Shown one piece after another: positions 30,423-39,945 of a stretch of 64,000 bases of DNA; position 1 is the first letter of the stretch, and each line of letters begins with the position of its first letter. The notes under the pieces were generated by a model. That model was not told where the DNA came from. It was given only the letters and a program-made list of their open reading frames with translations, and ran no database searches. Source of the stretch: an uncultured Clostridia bacterium (GTDB lineage: Bacteria; Bacillota; Clostridia; Oscillospirales; Acutalibacteraceae); assembly GCA_947572385.1 (NCBI GenBank), contig CANPBX010000008.1, positions 1 to 64,000 of the forward strand, given 5' to 3'. Position numbers and translations under genes: made by a program.

Positions 30423-32105
30423 ATGGCAGAGGGCAGGAAAAACGGCTTTATGAGGGGCACAGCCATCCTCTCCGCCTCCACGCTGATAGTGAAGGCCCTG
30501 GGGCTGCTGTTTTCGATCCCCCTTGCAAACTTCATAAGCGCCGAGGGGATGTCCTATTTCTACGGGGCATACGATATTTTCACCATCTTCCTGGTGCTCT
30601 CCACCGCGGGGCTGCCTATCGCAGTCTCCAGGATGGTGAGCACCGCCAACGCCATGGGCCGCAGGAGGGAGGCCGACCAGGTCTTCTCCGTGGCCTTCTG
30701 GCTGTTCTTTGCCATAGGCGCCGCGGGGTGCCTTATAATGCTCTTCGGCTCCCGGCAGATATCGGAGCTGCTGGGCAAGCCCGGGGCGGCGGGGACTATC
30801 GTGGCCCTGGCCCCGACGGTGTTCTTCCTGTCCATAACCTCCGCTTTAAGGGGGTATTTCCAGGGGCGGTCCAATATGGTGCCCACGGCGGCCTCCCAGG
30901 TGATAGAGGCCGTGATGAAGGTGGCGGTGGGCACTGGGCTCGCCTACTATATCATCACCTATATCGGCTCGGACTCTATGGCGGCGGTGGGGGCCATTAC
31001 AGGCGTGTCCGTGAGCTCGGGCCTTGGCATGATATACCTTGTGCTCTGCAAGCTCCGCCAGCGCAGGAAGGACAGGGCGCTGCCCGAGGACGGGAGCGCC
31101 GTCTCCTCAAGGCGGGACATGATGTTCTCCCTTCTGCGCTTCGCCGTGCCCATAACCCTTGGGGCCTGTTTTTTAAGCGTCTTAGACTTTGTGGACAGCG
31201 CCGTGCTCATGGACCGCATGAAGACCGCCGCGGGCTTTACCCAGGACCAGGCCGACTACTTCAGCGGGGTGCTGGGCAACGCCCGGAAGTTCTTCGACCT
31301 GCCGGGGGCCTTTGTGGTACCCATCTCAACGAGCCTGCTGCCGGTGCTCTCCGGGGCCATAGTCTCCGGGGACAAGCCTCAGGTAAGGCATATCTCCTCC
31401 ATGTCCATGCGCATGACCCTTTTGATAGCGATACCCGCGAGCGTGGGCATGTCCATATTCGCCGAGCCCATATGTATGCTGCTTTTAGCCGGAAGGCCGG
31501 ACGTGGGGGAGGGGGCCGCAAGGCTTCTGCAGGTGCTGGCCTTAGCCATAGCCTTCAGCAGCACGGTATACACCACCAACGCCATGCTACAGTCCTTCGG
31601 CAGGACCACAAGGCCGGTGATAGACATGGCGGTGGGCGGAGTGGTGAAGATAGCCCTGTCCTATGCCCTGGCGGGGATACCGGAGATAAACGTGATGGGG
31701 TCGGCTGTGAGCACCGTGGCCTCATATCTTGTGATAGTCATCCTGAACCTGATAGCCGTCCGGGAGAGCCTGCCCGGTATGGACAGCGTGCTGGGAATGG
31801 CAATGCCCCTGCTGTTATCGGCGGCGGTCATGGGGGCCGCGTCCTATGGGGCGTATATGGGGCTCGTACAGTTCCTGCCGCCCAGGCTGGCCCTTGTGCC
31901 CGCCATAGTGATAGCTGTGGTAGTGTACGCCCTGTGCGCGGTGCTGTTCAGGGGGGTAAGCTACGAGGATGTGTGTATGCTGCCCAAGGGGGAGGCTATA
32001 GCAAGGCTTTTGAAGGTGAAGAAGAGCTCGAGGCCCAGGCACATGATGGTGAAGACCACCTCTACCCGGAGCTCAAGGGGCGGGCGGCACATGAGGAATA
32101 TATAA
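30423..32105 (+). CDS. Oligosaccharide flippase family protein (SpoVB/MurJ-like)
   Basis: 560 residues with about 14 membrane helices of the MOP superfamily. Its N-terminus (GTAILSASTLIVKALGLLFSIPLANF) and inter-helix segments are typical of the SpoVB/putative polysaccharide biosynthesis group, which moves lipid-linked cell-wall or capsule precursors across the membrane. A basic C-terminal tail (about 530-560) is cytoplasmic. GAGGAGGGGGA precedes the ATG. Whether it moves lipid II or another oligosaccharide cannot be told. Confidence 0.9.
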   Translation: MAEGRKNGFMRGTAILSASTLIVKALGLLFSIPLANFISAEGMSYFYGAYDIFTIFLVLSTAGLPIAVSRMVSTANAMGRRREADQVFSVAFWLFFAIGAAGCLIMLFGSRQISELLGKPGAAGTIVALAPTVFFLSITSALRGYFQGRSNMVPTAASQVIEAVMKVAVGTGLAYYIITYIGSDSMAAVGAITGVSVSSGLGMIYLVLCKLRQRRKDRALPEDGSAVSSRRDMMFSLLRFAVPITLGACFLSVLDFVDSAVLMDRMKTAAGFTQDQADYFSGVLGNARKFFDLPGAFVVPISTSLLPVLSGAIVSGDKPQVRHISSMSMRMTLLIAIPASVGMSIFAEPICMLLLAGRPDVGEGAARLLQVLALAIAFSSTVYTTNAMLQSFGRTTRPVIDMAVGGVVKIALSYALAGIPEINVMGSAVSTVASYLVIVILNLIAVRESLPGMDSVLGMAMPLLLSAAVMGAASYGAYMGLVQFLPPRLALVPAIVIAVVVYALCAVLFRGVSYEDVCMLPKGEAIARLLKVKKSSRPRHMMVKTTSTRSSRGGRHMRNI

Positions 32106-32172
32106 ATATATCATATAATAAATTTGTTTTATATGAGAGAGCTTGTTTTATTTGAAAGAAAGGTGAGGTAAT

Positions 32173-32862
32173 ATGAAGGTCACATTCATCCTGCACAGCG
32201 GCTACTTTGTGGAGCTTGACTCCTGCTGCCTGCTGTTCGACTACTATCAGGGGGAGATACCCCGGTCCCAGAAGCCCCTGTACGTATTCGCCTCCCACCA
32301 CCACGAGGACCACTTCTCCCCGGAGGTATTTAAGGAGGCCCGCCCCGGTCGGCAGGTGCATTTCATCCTCTCGAGCGACATCTTCCAGAGCAGGGTGCCG
32401 GAAGAGCTCCGGGAGATGGCGCTGTTTGTGAAGCCATACGAAACATACGAGCTGGAGGGCCTGCGCCTTGCCACCCTGAAGTCCACCGATGACGGAGTGG
32501 CCTTCCTCATAGAGTGCGGGGGCAGGCGCTTCTATCACGCCGGGGACTTGAACTGCTGGGTCTGGGAGGGCGCACCCAAGTGGCAGAATGACCAGATGAA
32601 GGAGGCCTATAAAAACGAGCTGAAGCTGCTGGAGGGCAAGGCCATAGACGTGGCCTTCGTGCCCCTGGACCCAAGGCAGGACGCGGACTTCGACCTGGGC
32701 ATGCGGTACTTCTTCGAGGCGGCGGGGGCGGAGCACGTGTTCCCCATGCACATGTGGGGGGACTATACAGTGGTGCCCCTCTTTAAGTCCACCCCAACAT
32801 ACAGGGAGTACGCCCCGCGCGTAATGGACGTGAAGGAGCCGGGGCAGGTGTTCGAGATATAA
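32173..32862 (+). CDS. MBL-fold metallo-hydrolase
   Basis: 229 residues. The metal motif SHHHEDH (about 39-45) is the family HxHxDH; the further ligands are in FYHAGDLN (about 122-129, H and D) and FPMHMWG (about 193-199). The family acts on esters, phosphodiesters or lactones; no substrate can be assigned. AAAGGTGAGG ribosome-binding site; a terminator follows. Confidence 0.88.
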   Translation: MKVTFILHSGYFVELDSCCLLFDYYQGEIPRSQKPLYVFASHHHEDHFSPEVFKEARPGRQVHFILSSDIFQSRVPEELREMALFVKPYETYELEGLRLATLKSTDDGVAFLIECGGRRFYHAGDLNCWVWEGAPKWQNDQMKEAYKNELKLLEGKAIDVAFVPLDPRQDADFDLGMRYFFEAAGAEHVFPMHMWGDYTVVPLFKSTPTYREYAPRVMDVKEPGQVFEI

Positions 32863-32870
32863 AACAGAGA

Positions 32871-32905
32871 GGCCGGGCACAGCGCCCGGCCTGCTTTTCT
32901 TTATA
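32871..32905. terminator. Terminator between the MBL gene and sbcC
   Basis: GGCCGGGC/GCCCGGCC perfect 8-bp stem with ACAGC loop, followed by TGCTTTTCTTT. Serves the plus-strand gene and lies just past the end of sbcC. Confidence 0.85.
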
Positions 32906-32924
32906 TCTATTATGTCTATATATT

Positions 32925-35654
32925 TTATGGTATTATGACCCGGGCCGAGGCCGTCCCCTGGGCGCTCTGGGAGACCTGTATCCGGCAGGGTATCCTCCCC
33001 TGGAGCTCCTGCACGTGGGATATCACGCCTATCATGCGACCGCCGGACTGCAAAAGGGCCAGGGCCTTCATAGCTGAATCAAGGGTCTCGGCGTCAAGGG
33101 AGCCGAAGCCCTCGTCTATGAAAATGGAGTCCAGGCCCACGGCCCCGCTATGGCTCTGGACCACGTCCGACAGCCCGAAGGCCAGGGAGAGGGAGGCCAG
33201 GAACTGCTCGCCCCCTGAGAGGGTCTCGATGGACCTGGGCAGCATGGACGCGCCGTCCAGCACCTCCAGGTCAAGGCCGCTCATAGCCGTGCCGCCCTTG
33301 GGGCCGGAGGCGAGCTGCAGGGCGTAGCGCCCCCGGCAGAGCCGCTGGAAAAAGCGGTTGGCGCATACCAGCACCTCGTCCAGGGTGACGCTGAGCACAT
33401 ACTGCAAAATAGGCGTCTTCATGGGGTTTGCCCCGGACAGGGCGCGGCTGAGCCTTGACACCCGGCCGTACTCCCCCGAGAGCTCTGCTATCCTCTGGTC
33501 CTGCTCCCTCACCGACCCCAGCGCGGCCCTCCGGGAGCGCAGTGAGCTCTGGGCCCGTCCTATGGCCTGGGAACGGAGCCTGCTCTCCTCGCGGAGCTCC
33601 CCGGCCTCCTTGGTGAGGGCAGGGAGGTCCAGGCCCCCGGGCCATTCCTCCCGGAATTTTTCAAGCTCCCCCCGAGCGGCCTCCTCCGCAATAACAGCAA
33701 GCCTTAAGGCCTCCCTTGCCCCTGCCAGCTCCTGCTCCCGAAGCCCCGCGGATCTTCTCAGGGCCTCGGCCTGGGCCGAGAGCTTGCCGGCAAGGGCTTC
33801 CTGCTCATCTATGGCCCGCCGCAGGCTGCCGGGGTCCCGGTCCGGGAGCTTAGACAGGGCCTCCCGGGACTGCTGCTCAAGCTCAGCGGCCTGGGCCTCC
33901 AGAGCCGAGAGCCTTGTGCGAAGGTCCCCCTGCCCGGACTCAATGGCCTCCCTGCGGGCCCGGAGCTCCAGGAGTCGCTGGCCTGCCCTCTGGAGCTGCC
34001 CTGCAAGCTTCATGGCCACGGCGGTCTTGGACTTTATCTCAGCCAGAAGCTCCCCGGCCTCTGAAATGCCCTCACAGGCCTCCTCCTGCTCTTTAAGGGA
34101 GGCCCGGGCCTTTTCACACTCCGAGGCCCTGGCCCCGGCAAGGCCCTCGGCCCCGGCAAGGGCGGTCCGGGCGGACTTCTCCCGCTCCCGGAGAAGCTTT
34201 ATATCTCCCGGAGACAGGAGCTTCCCCGAGGTCCCGCCCCGAGCGGGGGAGGGGTGGTGTACCGAGCCGCACACCGGGCAGGGCGCGCCCTCCCTTAAGG
34301 AGCCCGCAAGGTCCAGGGCGGCGCTGCCCTTTAGAAGGGCCTCCTGCTCCTCCAGGCGCAGGGAGAGGGCCTCTGAGTCGATCCGGCAGCTCTCTGCAGA
34401 AGCCTTCGCCCTCTCAAGGCTCTTTTCAGCCTCCCCCAGGACTGCCCTGCGGCGGGACAGCTCCTCCAGGGCGGCGCTGCTTTTCTCCAGGGCCTGCTGC
34501 TGCTCCAAAAGCCCCGGCAGGCGGAGGTTTGCCTCCCGGCACCGGCTCTCGTACTCCGCGCCTGCCGCCATGCGCTTTACAATGTCCTCCTGCTCCAGAA
34601 GGGCCGAGTCCAGCTCCTTCTGGAGCGCGGCCTGCTGGCGGCGGGCAAGCCGGGCCCTCTCCCCGCAGTCCAGGGCGGCGTTTAGCTGCGCGAGCCTTGC
34701 AGAGAGCTTTTCCCGCTCCCGGGCGGCGGCGGTGGACCTCTCCTGGAGGGCTCCCGCTTCCCTTGCCATGGCCTCTGCCTCATGGGCCGACTTCTCCAGG
34801 GACTCGGTGCGCCCCTTGGCCTCCTTGAGGGCCTTCCCCGCGCTCTGGGAGGCTTTGGCCCTGCGCTCCAGCTCCTCTGCGGCCTTGAGCAGCTTCTCGG
34901 TCTCAGAAAGCCTTTTGCTCTCCCTGTCCTCCAGGGAGATAAGCTCCGAGAGCTCCCGCTCAAGGTCCGAGACGGACTGGGCAAGGCCCTCTGTGGCCTC
35001 GGCCCCCTCCTGGCGCAGAAGGGTGTCCCGCATATTCTGGGCCTCCCGAGCGGCGCTCTCAAGCTCCCGCTCCCTCTGCCTGAAGCGCTCCCGAAGCCGC
35101 TCCCAGACCTCGGCTGAAAACAGCGTGCGCAGTATCTCGCCCTTCTCCTTGCTCCCCGCCCGCAGGAGCTTCAGGAAATCCCCCTGGGGCAGGACTATCA
35201 CCTGCCGGAACTGCCTGTAGCTCAGGTGCAAAAGCTCCTCGGCCTTCTGGGTGACGGCCAGGGCGCTGCCGCTGGCTAAGAGCTCCGGCTGGCCGTCCTC
35301 GTCAATGGAGAAGCATTCGTGAGCCTCCCTGAGCTCCGTCTCTTTGGAGCGCTTTGTATATGTATACTGGCGGCGCTTAAAGCGGTAGGCCCTGCCGCCC
35401 AGCATGAAGTCCAGCTCCACTACCGTGTCCAGCTCCGGCGGGGCGCTCATGCAGCGCATGCCTGAAAAATCCCGGCCCTCCCCTGTGGCCCGGCAGTAGA
35501 GTGCAAAGCACATGGCGTCGAGGATAGAGGTCTTGCCACCTCCTGTGGGGCCGGTCATAAGGAAGATGCCGTCCGGGCCGAAGCCGGTGAAGTCCAGCTC
35601 CGTCCTCTCAAGATACGGCCCGAAGGCCTGGATCTGCAGCCTTAGGGGCTTCAT
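32925..35654 (-). CDS. sbcC: SbcC, SMC-like ATPase subunit of the SbcCD nuclease
   Basis: 909 residues, with Walker A GPTGGGKTSILDAM at about 34-47, two long coiled coils rich in Ala/Glu/Arg, and a zinc hook CPVC at 459-462 in their middle. The C-terminal ABC signature LSGGEQFLASLSLAFGLSD and Walker B LDSIFIDEGFGSLD follow. With SbcD it forms the Mre11-Rad50-type complex that cleaves hairpins and protein-blocked DNA ends. Its ATG overlaps the end of sbcD by 4 bp. Confidence 0.95.
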   Translation of the reverse strand: MKPLRLQIQAFGPYLERTELDFTGFGPDGIFLMTGPTGGGKTSILDAMCFALYCRATGEGRDFSGMRCMSAPPELDTVVELDFMLGGRAYRFKRRQYTYTKRSKETELREAHECFSIDEDGQPELLASGSALAVTQKAEELLHLSYRQFRQVIVLPQGDFLKLLRAGSKEKGEILRTLFSAEVWERLRERFRQRERELESAAREAQNMRDTLLRQEGAEATEGLAQSVSDLERELSELISLEDRESKRLSETEKLLKAAEELERRAKASQSAGKALKEAKGRTESLEKSAHEAEAMAREAGALQERSTAAAREREKLSARLAQLNAALDCGERARLARRQQAALQKELDSALLEQEDIVKRMAAGAEYESRCREANLRLPGLLEQQQALEKSSAALEELSRRRAVLGEAEKSLERAKASAESCRIDSEALSLRLEEQEALLKGSAALDLAGSLREGAPCPVCGSVHHPSPARGGTSGKLLSPGDIKLLREREKSARTALAGAEGLAGARASECEKARASLKEQEEACEGISEAGELLAEIKSKTAVAMKLAGQLQRAGQRLLELRARREAIESGQGDLRTRLSALEAQAAELEQQSREALSKLPDRDPGSLRRAIDEQEALAGKLSAQAEALRRSAGLREQELAGAREALRLAVIAEEAARGELEKFREEWPGGLDLPALTKEAGELREESRLRSQAIGRAQSSLRSRRAALGSVREQDQRIAELSGEYGRVSRLSRALSGANPMKTPILQYVLSVTLDEVLVCANRFFQRLCRGRYALQLASGPKGGTAMSGLDLEVLDGASMLPRSIETLSGGEQFLASLSLAFGLSDVVQSHSGAVGLDSIFIDEGFGSLDAETLDSAMKALALLQSGGRMIGVISHVQELQGRIPCRIQVSQSAQGTASARVIIP

Positions 35655-36754
35655 AGCTGCACCTCCTTCCAGGCGTCGCGGAACAGCTCAAGGTCCTGCT
35701 CCCCGGCCTCAAGGCCGCAGATATCCTTCATAAATGCGGCAAACACCGCCTGCTCGTCCCGCCCGGAGAGCCGCCCGGCCCGCTCCCCCGCGGCCCTTAT
35801 GGTCCAGCCGTTTGTCACCGCCAGAAGGTTCGGGTAGCGGGGCCTGAGGCGCTCGGCGGCCAGCAGCACAGGCTCCGTGTCCGTGAGCTCCAGCTCCACG
35901 TAGTCCTCTGAGGAGCCGGACATGAGCTCCTCAAAGGCACCCCTTATCCTGCAAACATCCCGCAGGGGGGTGACGGATACCTCCCGGCAGTCTATAGCGC
36001 CGCCGGCAAGCTCCAGGCGCAGGAGGCACTTGCGCTGGCCCGCCTCGCTCACAGAGTATTTCAGGGGCGAGCCGGAGTAGCGGGCGTTGTCCCCCGCCCT
36101 CTGGGGGCCGTGGAGGTGCCCGAGGGCCACGTAGTCAAAGCCCTGGAACACTTCCGGGGGCACCTGCCCGCTGCCCCCCACAAAGACGCTCTCGGAGTCG
36201 CAGACAGAGGCTCCGGCGGCGAAGCAGTGGGCCACCAGTATATGGGGCATACCCGGGTCCAGCCGGGACCTTATCCGGGCAAGCGCGGCCTCCATGCAGG
36301 CGGCCTCGCCCCGCAGGCTCTCGTCCCCCAGGAAGTCCCTGAGCTCGGCGGGGCCGCTGTAGGGCAGAAGGGAGAGCTGCACGGACTCATCCCCGTCTGT
36401 GAGGGTAATGGGCTCCATGGCCTCGGCGAGGGTGGTCGCCAGATACACCCCGCTTTTGCGCAGGGCGCTTTTCATTATAGCCATGCGGCCCGCGCCGTCA
36501 TGGTTGCCGGATATGGCGAAGACCTTTATGCCAAGCTCAGAAAGCCTCTGGAGGGCCCGGTCAAACAGCTCTATGGCCTCAAGGCCCGCCACCTGGCGGT
36601 CGTAGATATCCCCGGCGATTATAACCGCGGCCGGGCGCTCCCGCTCCATCTCGGGGAGGAAGACCCGGTCGAGAAAATGCTCCTGGTCGGGGAGCAGGCT
36701 GCGGCCGTATAGCATACGGCCCAGGTGCCAGTCGGAGGTGTGATATATAAGCAT
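35651..36754 (-). CDS. sbcD: SbcD, Mre11-type exonuclease subunit
   Basis: 367 residues of the calcineurin-like phosphoesterase fold: TSDWHLGR (about 6-13), GDIYDR (about 48-53), ISGNHDG (about 80-86), and later VAHCFA and ALGHLHGPQ (about 211-219), the full set of metal ligands. First gene of the sbcDC operon. Works with SbcC on DNA hairpins and double-strand ends in the cytoplasm. Confidence 0.95.
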   Translation of the reverse strand: MLIYHTSDWHLGRMLYGRSLLPDQEHFLDRVFLPEMERERPAAVIIAGDIYDRQVAGLEAIELFDRALQRLSELGIKVFAISGNHDGAGRMAIMKSALRKSGVYLATTLAEAMEPITLTDGDESVQLSLLPYSGPAELRDFLGDESLRGEAACMEAALARIRSRLDPGMPHILVAHCFAAGASVCDSESVFVGGSGQVPPEVFQGFDYVALGHLHGPQRAGDNARYSGSPLKYSVSEAGQRKCLLRLELAGGAIDCREVSVTPLRDVCRIRGAFEELMSGSSEDYVELELTDTEPVLLAAERLRPRYPNLLAVTNGWTIRAAGERAGRLSGRDEQAVFAAFMKDICGLEAGEQDLELFRDAWKEVQL

Positions 36755-36891
36755 GATATGCCCCCTTTATACTTGTATCCCTACTTTATGTAGAATTAAT
36801 CTTAAATTAAGAAATTATGCCTTTTCTTTCCCTTGAATGGAGTGTATAATATACTCGGCTATGTTATGTAACCAACGGGAGGAATTGAAAG

Positions 36892-38427
36892 ATGAAGATA
36901 CTGCGCTTTTTAACAGCTGTGTTTTTAGCCGGGCTCACTGCGGCCCTCACAGCCCTGCCGGCCTCGGCCGAGGGCTTTACCTTTAACTGGGATATCGGGG
37001 ACGAGATATACGACGGGGGGCTCATCACCGAGAAGACCGACAGCGGCGGGCCCCACTGCAAGTCCCTGTTTATGCTGAACATAGACACGGACACGGTGGT
37101 GTATACCCTCAACCCGGACGACCCCCTGCCCATGGCCTCAATGACCAAGATAATGACATATATTGTCGCCTATGAGAATATCCCCGACATAGAGAACACC
37201 ACGATAACCGTGCCCCAGGCTGTTGCGGACGACCTGGAGGGCTCGGAGAGCTCCCTTGCGGGGGTCGCGGTGGGGGAGCAGCTCACCGGCCTGCAGCTTT
37301 TGAACCTGCTGATGGTCCCCTCGGGCAACGACGCCGCGCTGACGTTTATGAAGTACGTGGACGAGCAGTATGCAAGCGGCCAGCTGGTCCCGCCCGACGC
37401 CCCGGACCCTGAGGACCCGGGAGCCGGGGAGGGCGGCGGGAAGGCCATGGCGGAGCCCGGGGACTATGTCGTCCCCGAGGGGGGCATGACCGACTACACC
37501 GGCAAGAGCTATTTTGTGCAGCTTATGAACGAGAAGGCCGAGGAGCTGGGGTGCAGGAACACCCACTTTACAAACCCCCACGGCCTTCACAACGATAACC
37601 ACTATGCCTCGGCAAGAGATATGGGCAAGATAACGCGGTACGCCATGCAGCTTCCATATTTTATGGATATAGTAAAGCAGCGGCAGTATGAAAAGGAGCC
37701 CACAAATATGGACGCCGACGGAGATACCCTTGCAAACACCAACCGTATGCTGCAGCCCTATGGGGACAACGCCTACGGCAACCTGTACTGGTACACCTAC
37801 GCCAACGGCATAAAGACCGGCTCCCACGACCAGTCGGGGTACTGCCTTGCGGCCTCGGCCTCCACCTACGGCTACACATATATAGTCATAGCCATGGGCA
37901 ATATGGAGGGCTACGAGAAGGGCGTGCACGAGGAGATGCTGGACTGCCGCACCCTGTTCCGCTGGGCCTTTACCAGCCTTGGGAAAAAGACTATCGTGTC
38001 CCAGGGGGACATACTGAGCTCCGTGAAGCTGGAGTATGCCTACCAGAAGGACGAGCTGCTGCTGTCGGCAAGCGAAAACGTGAGCGTAATGCTGCCGGAC
38101 AGCGTGGAGCAGAGCTCCATAATCACCACGGTCGAAAAGCCCGAGAGCGTGCAGGCCCCCATACGCAAGGGGGAGGTGGTGGGCACAGCCACCCTGAGCT
38201 ACGCCAACGAGGTCATAGCGACGGTGCCGCTGGTGGCCACGGAGTCGGTGTCCAGAAGCGACCTTATCGCCGGCTGGGAGCAGGGCCGCGCCCTGCTGTC
38301 CTCCCCCTGGTCCATAGCTGTAATGGCGGCGCTGGGGGCCCTGGTGATAGTGTACCTGATACTGGTGGTGTTCTACCGGCGCAAACAGAAGCAGCTGAGA
38401 AGGGTGAAGAAGTTCAGGGACCTGTAA
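36892..38427 (+). CDS. D-alanyl-D-alanine carboxypeptidase (peptidase S11)
   Basis: 511 residues. Signal peptide 1-24 (AALTALPASA cut). Active-site S83-M-T-K86, S144-G-N146 and K308-T-G form the three penicillin-binding motifs. A C-terminal beta domain and a membrane helix (about 475-497) with a basic tail anchor it. It trims pentapeptide stems of peptidoglycan outside the membrane. A Gly/Pro/Glu-rich insertion (about 165-190: DAPDPEDPGAGEGGGKAMAE) between motifs 2 and 3 is unusual. Divergent from sbcDC. Confidence 0.93.
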   Translation: MKILRFLTAVFLAGLTAALTALPASAEGFTFNWDIGDEIYDGGLITEKTDSGGPHCKSLFMLNIDTDTVVYTLNPDDPLPMASMTKIMTYIVAYENIPDIENTTITVPQAVADDLEGSESSLAGVAVGEQLTGLQLLNLLMVPSGNDAALTFMKYVDEQYASGQLVPPDAPDPEDPGAGEGGGKAMAEPGDYVVPEGGMTDYTGKSYFVQLMNEKAEELGCRNTHFTNPHGLHNDNHYASARDMGKITRYAMQLPYFMDIVKQRQYEKEPTNMDADGDTLANTNRMLQPYGDNAYGNLYWYTYANGIKTGSHDQSGYCLAASASTYGYTYIVIAMGNMEGYEKGVHEEMLDCRTLFRWAFTSLGKKTIVSQGDILSSVKLEYAYQKDELLLSASENVSVMLPDSVEQSSIITTVEKPESVQAPIRKGEVVGTATLSYANEVIATVPLVATESVSRSDLIAGWEQGRALLSSPWSIAVMAALGALVIVYLILVVFYRRKQKQLRRVKKFRDL

Positions 38428-38438
38428 AACGGGGGGGC

Positions 38439-39059
38439 TCAGTCCCCGCCGCTCCAGTCCACGTCGTACTCCCTTGAAGCCGAGAACTTTGTCATCTGCC
38501 CGGAGGCCATGTCGAAGTTGAGGTCGTACCTGTACTCAAGGCCGTACTTCAGCCACATCACCTCGTCGCCGGTCCAGTCGGGGTACATCTCCCCGGCCTT
38601 CTCCCGGGTGAGCTCGGTAATGGGCACGCCGTCGAAGGCTATCTTCTCAAGCACGGACTTGTCCTCCTCGCCGTACAGGTTGAACTCAAGCCTTGCTATC
38701 ACGGCCTCCCCAAGGGGCACGGCCTTATCCTCGGTGACAAAGGATATATGGGCAAAGACGTTTTCACTGACATTTATGCTGCCGCCGGTATAGTAGGCAT
38801 TGGGCTCAAGCTCCATAGAGGGGTCCACGTCCACCCGCTCATAGTTCTCGTCCACCCAGCCCACATTCAGCCCCTGGTCAAGAAGGGCCTGCACTGTGGT
38901 CTCGCCGATCCTTATCTCAGTGCCGTTGATGGTGATGGGCAGAAGCTTTTCGGAGCTTTCCCCCGAGCCCTCCCCCGAGCCTGAGGAGCAGGCGGGGAGT
39001 ATGAGTATAAGGGCCAGCAGGGCGCAGAGAGCTTTCGCTATGTTCTTCGTGCTGTTCAT
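38439..39059 (-). CDS. Lipoprotein of unknown function
   Basis: 206 residues from ATG 39059, which follows AAAGGAGGACCTACCTTT; an upstream extension to 39188 lacks such a site. A type II signal peptide with lipobox LPAC (Cys at about 24) is followed by a Ser/Gly linker. The rest is acidic and beta-rich (VDVDPSMELEPNAYYTGGS), with two similar strands around ITINGTEIRIGET. No enzyme motif. Convergent with the carboxypeptidase; probably cotranscribed with the membrane protein upstream. Confidence 0.78.
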   Translation of the reverse strand: MNSTKNIAKALCALLALILILPACSSGSGEGSGESSEKLLPITINGTEIRIGETTVQALLDQGLNVGWVDENYERVDVDPSMELEPNAYYTGGSINVSENVFAHISFVTEDKAVPLGEAVIARLEFNLYGEEDKSVLEKIAFDGVPITELTREKAGEMYPDWTGDEVMWLKYGLEYRYDLNFDMASGQMTKFSASREYDVDWSGGD

Positions 39060-39097
39060 AAAGGTAGGTCCTCCTTTAAAGTTTCTGAAGCTTTTCT

Positions 39098-39790
39098 CTA
39101 TCCTTCGCCCCAAAGGCTTCCGGCCTTGGGGCAGTATTTTTTTATCAGCTCCTGGGCCTCCAGAAGCTGCTTGGAGTTCTCCAGGCATACCTTTGCCGAG
39201 GGGCCGCCGGAGGCTGAGGCTGTGCCCTCCCTGTAGCCGACCACTATGGACACGCCTATGCCCAAATTTTGGCGCACCCGGGTGTCCCCGACATTATAGC
39301 CGACCCTGGCCGTCTCCTGGACCGCTTTAAGGCTCTCCATGTCCGAGACCTTGTAGACGCTGCAGCCGCCCCTGAAATAGAGCCAGTGATCGGGCCCCAC
39401 CGTGAGCCTTGCGGGGTACTTGTCGGAGGCGCTGTTCATAAAGTCCGCGTGGCCTGTGGGGGACTGCCGGGCGAAGGCCTCCTGGTCCGAGGGGGAGAGC
39501 TTTAAAAGGGCCTGCTCATACATCCCGCGCACCTTCTTCATGGAGACGCTGCGGGTCTGTATCCAGAAGCACAGCCAGATAAAGGCCGCAAACCCCAGGC
39601 CTATGAGCAGGTGAACCTTTACGACATACTGCCAGTCATAGCCCACCCCGAAGCCAATGGCTACCATGGCGGCGACGCTCAGGGCCATCCAGATTGGCAC
39701 CCGCCTCATGAGCCGCCGGTTAAAGGCCTTGAATACCGGGGCATAGTCCTTCATCTCGGCGTCCAGCCACTGACGGAGGGAGTCGTTCAT
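39098..39790 (-). CDS. Membrane protein of unknown function
   Basis: 230 residues with two membrane helices (about 31-50 and 58-75) and a mixed cytoplasmic C-terminal domain containing VGPDHWLYFRGG and a Ser/Gly turn (GTASASGGPSAK). I do not recognise the family. It lies 38 bp upstream of the lipoprotein gene on the same strand and is divergent from the DUF5054 gene. Confidence 0.7.
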   Translation of the reverse strand: MNDSLRQWLDAEMKDYAPVFKAFNRRLMRRVPIWMALSVAAMVAIGFGVGYDWQYVVKVHLLIGLGFAAFIWLCFWIQTRSVSMKKVRGMYEQALLKLSPSDQEAFARQSPTGHADFMNSASDKYPARLTVGPDHWLYFRGGCSVYKVSDMESLKAVQETARVGYNVGDTRVRQNLGIGVSIVVGYREGTASASGGPSAKVCLENSKQLLEAQELIKKYCPKAGSLWGEG

Positions 39791-39876
39791 AATACCAGTC
39801 CTTTCAGATTATGTTGTGTTTTGAGATAATTATATACCCCAACATATAATTATGCAAGACCTGTTTTTCTTTTGGC

Positions 39877-39905
39877 TTGACAAGACAGGGCACAGCGGCT
39901 ATAAT
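39877..39905 (+). promoter_or_regulatory. Consensus promoter of the DUF5054-DUF4091 operon
   Basis: TTGACA (39877-39882), 17 bp, TATAAT (39900-39905). Confidence 0.88.
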
Positions 39906-39945
39906 CGTTGTAACATAATAATGAACCCCAGGGAGTATCACCGCT

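Noticed and set aside
33358..35220. 620-codon plus-strand ORF opposite sbcC
   Set aside because: Ser/Arg-rich shadow of the SbcC coiled coil; no domain signatures.
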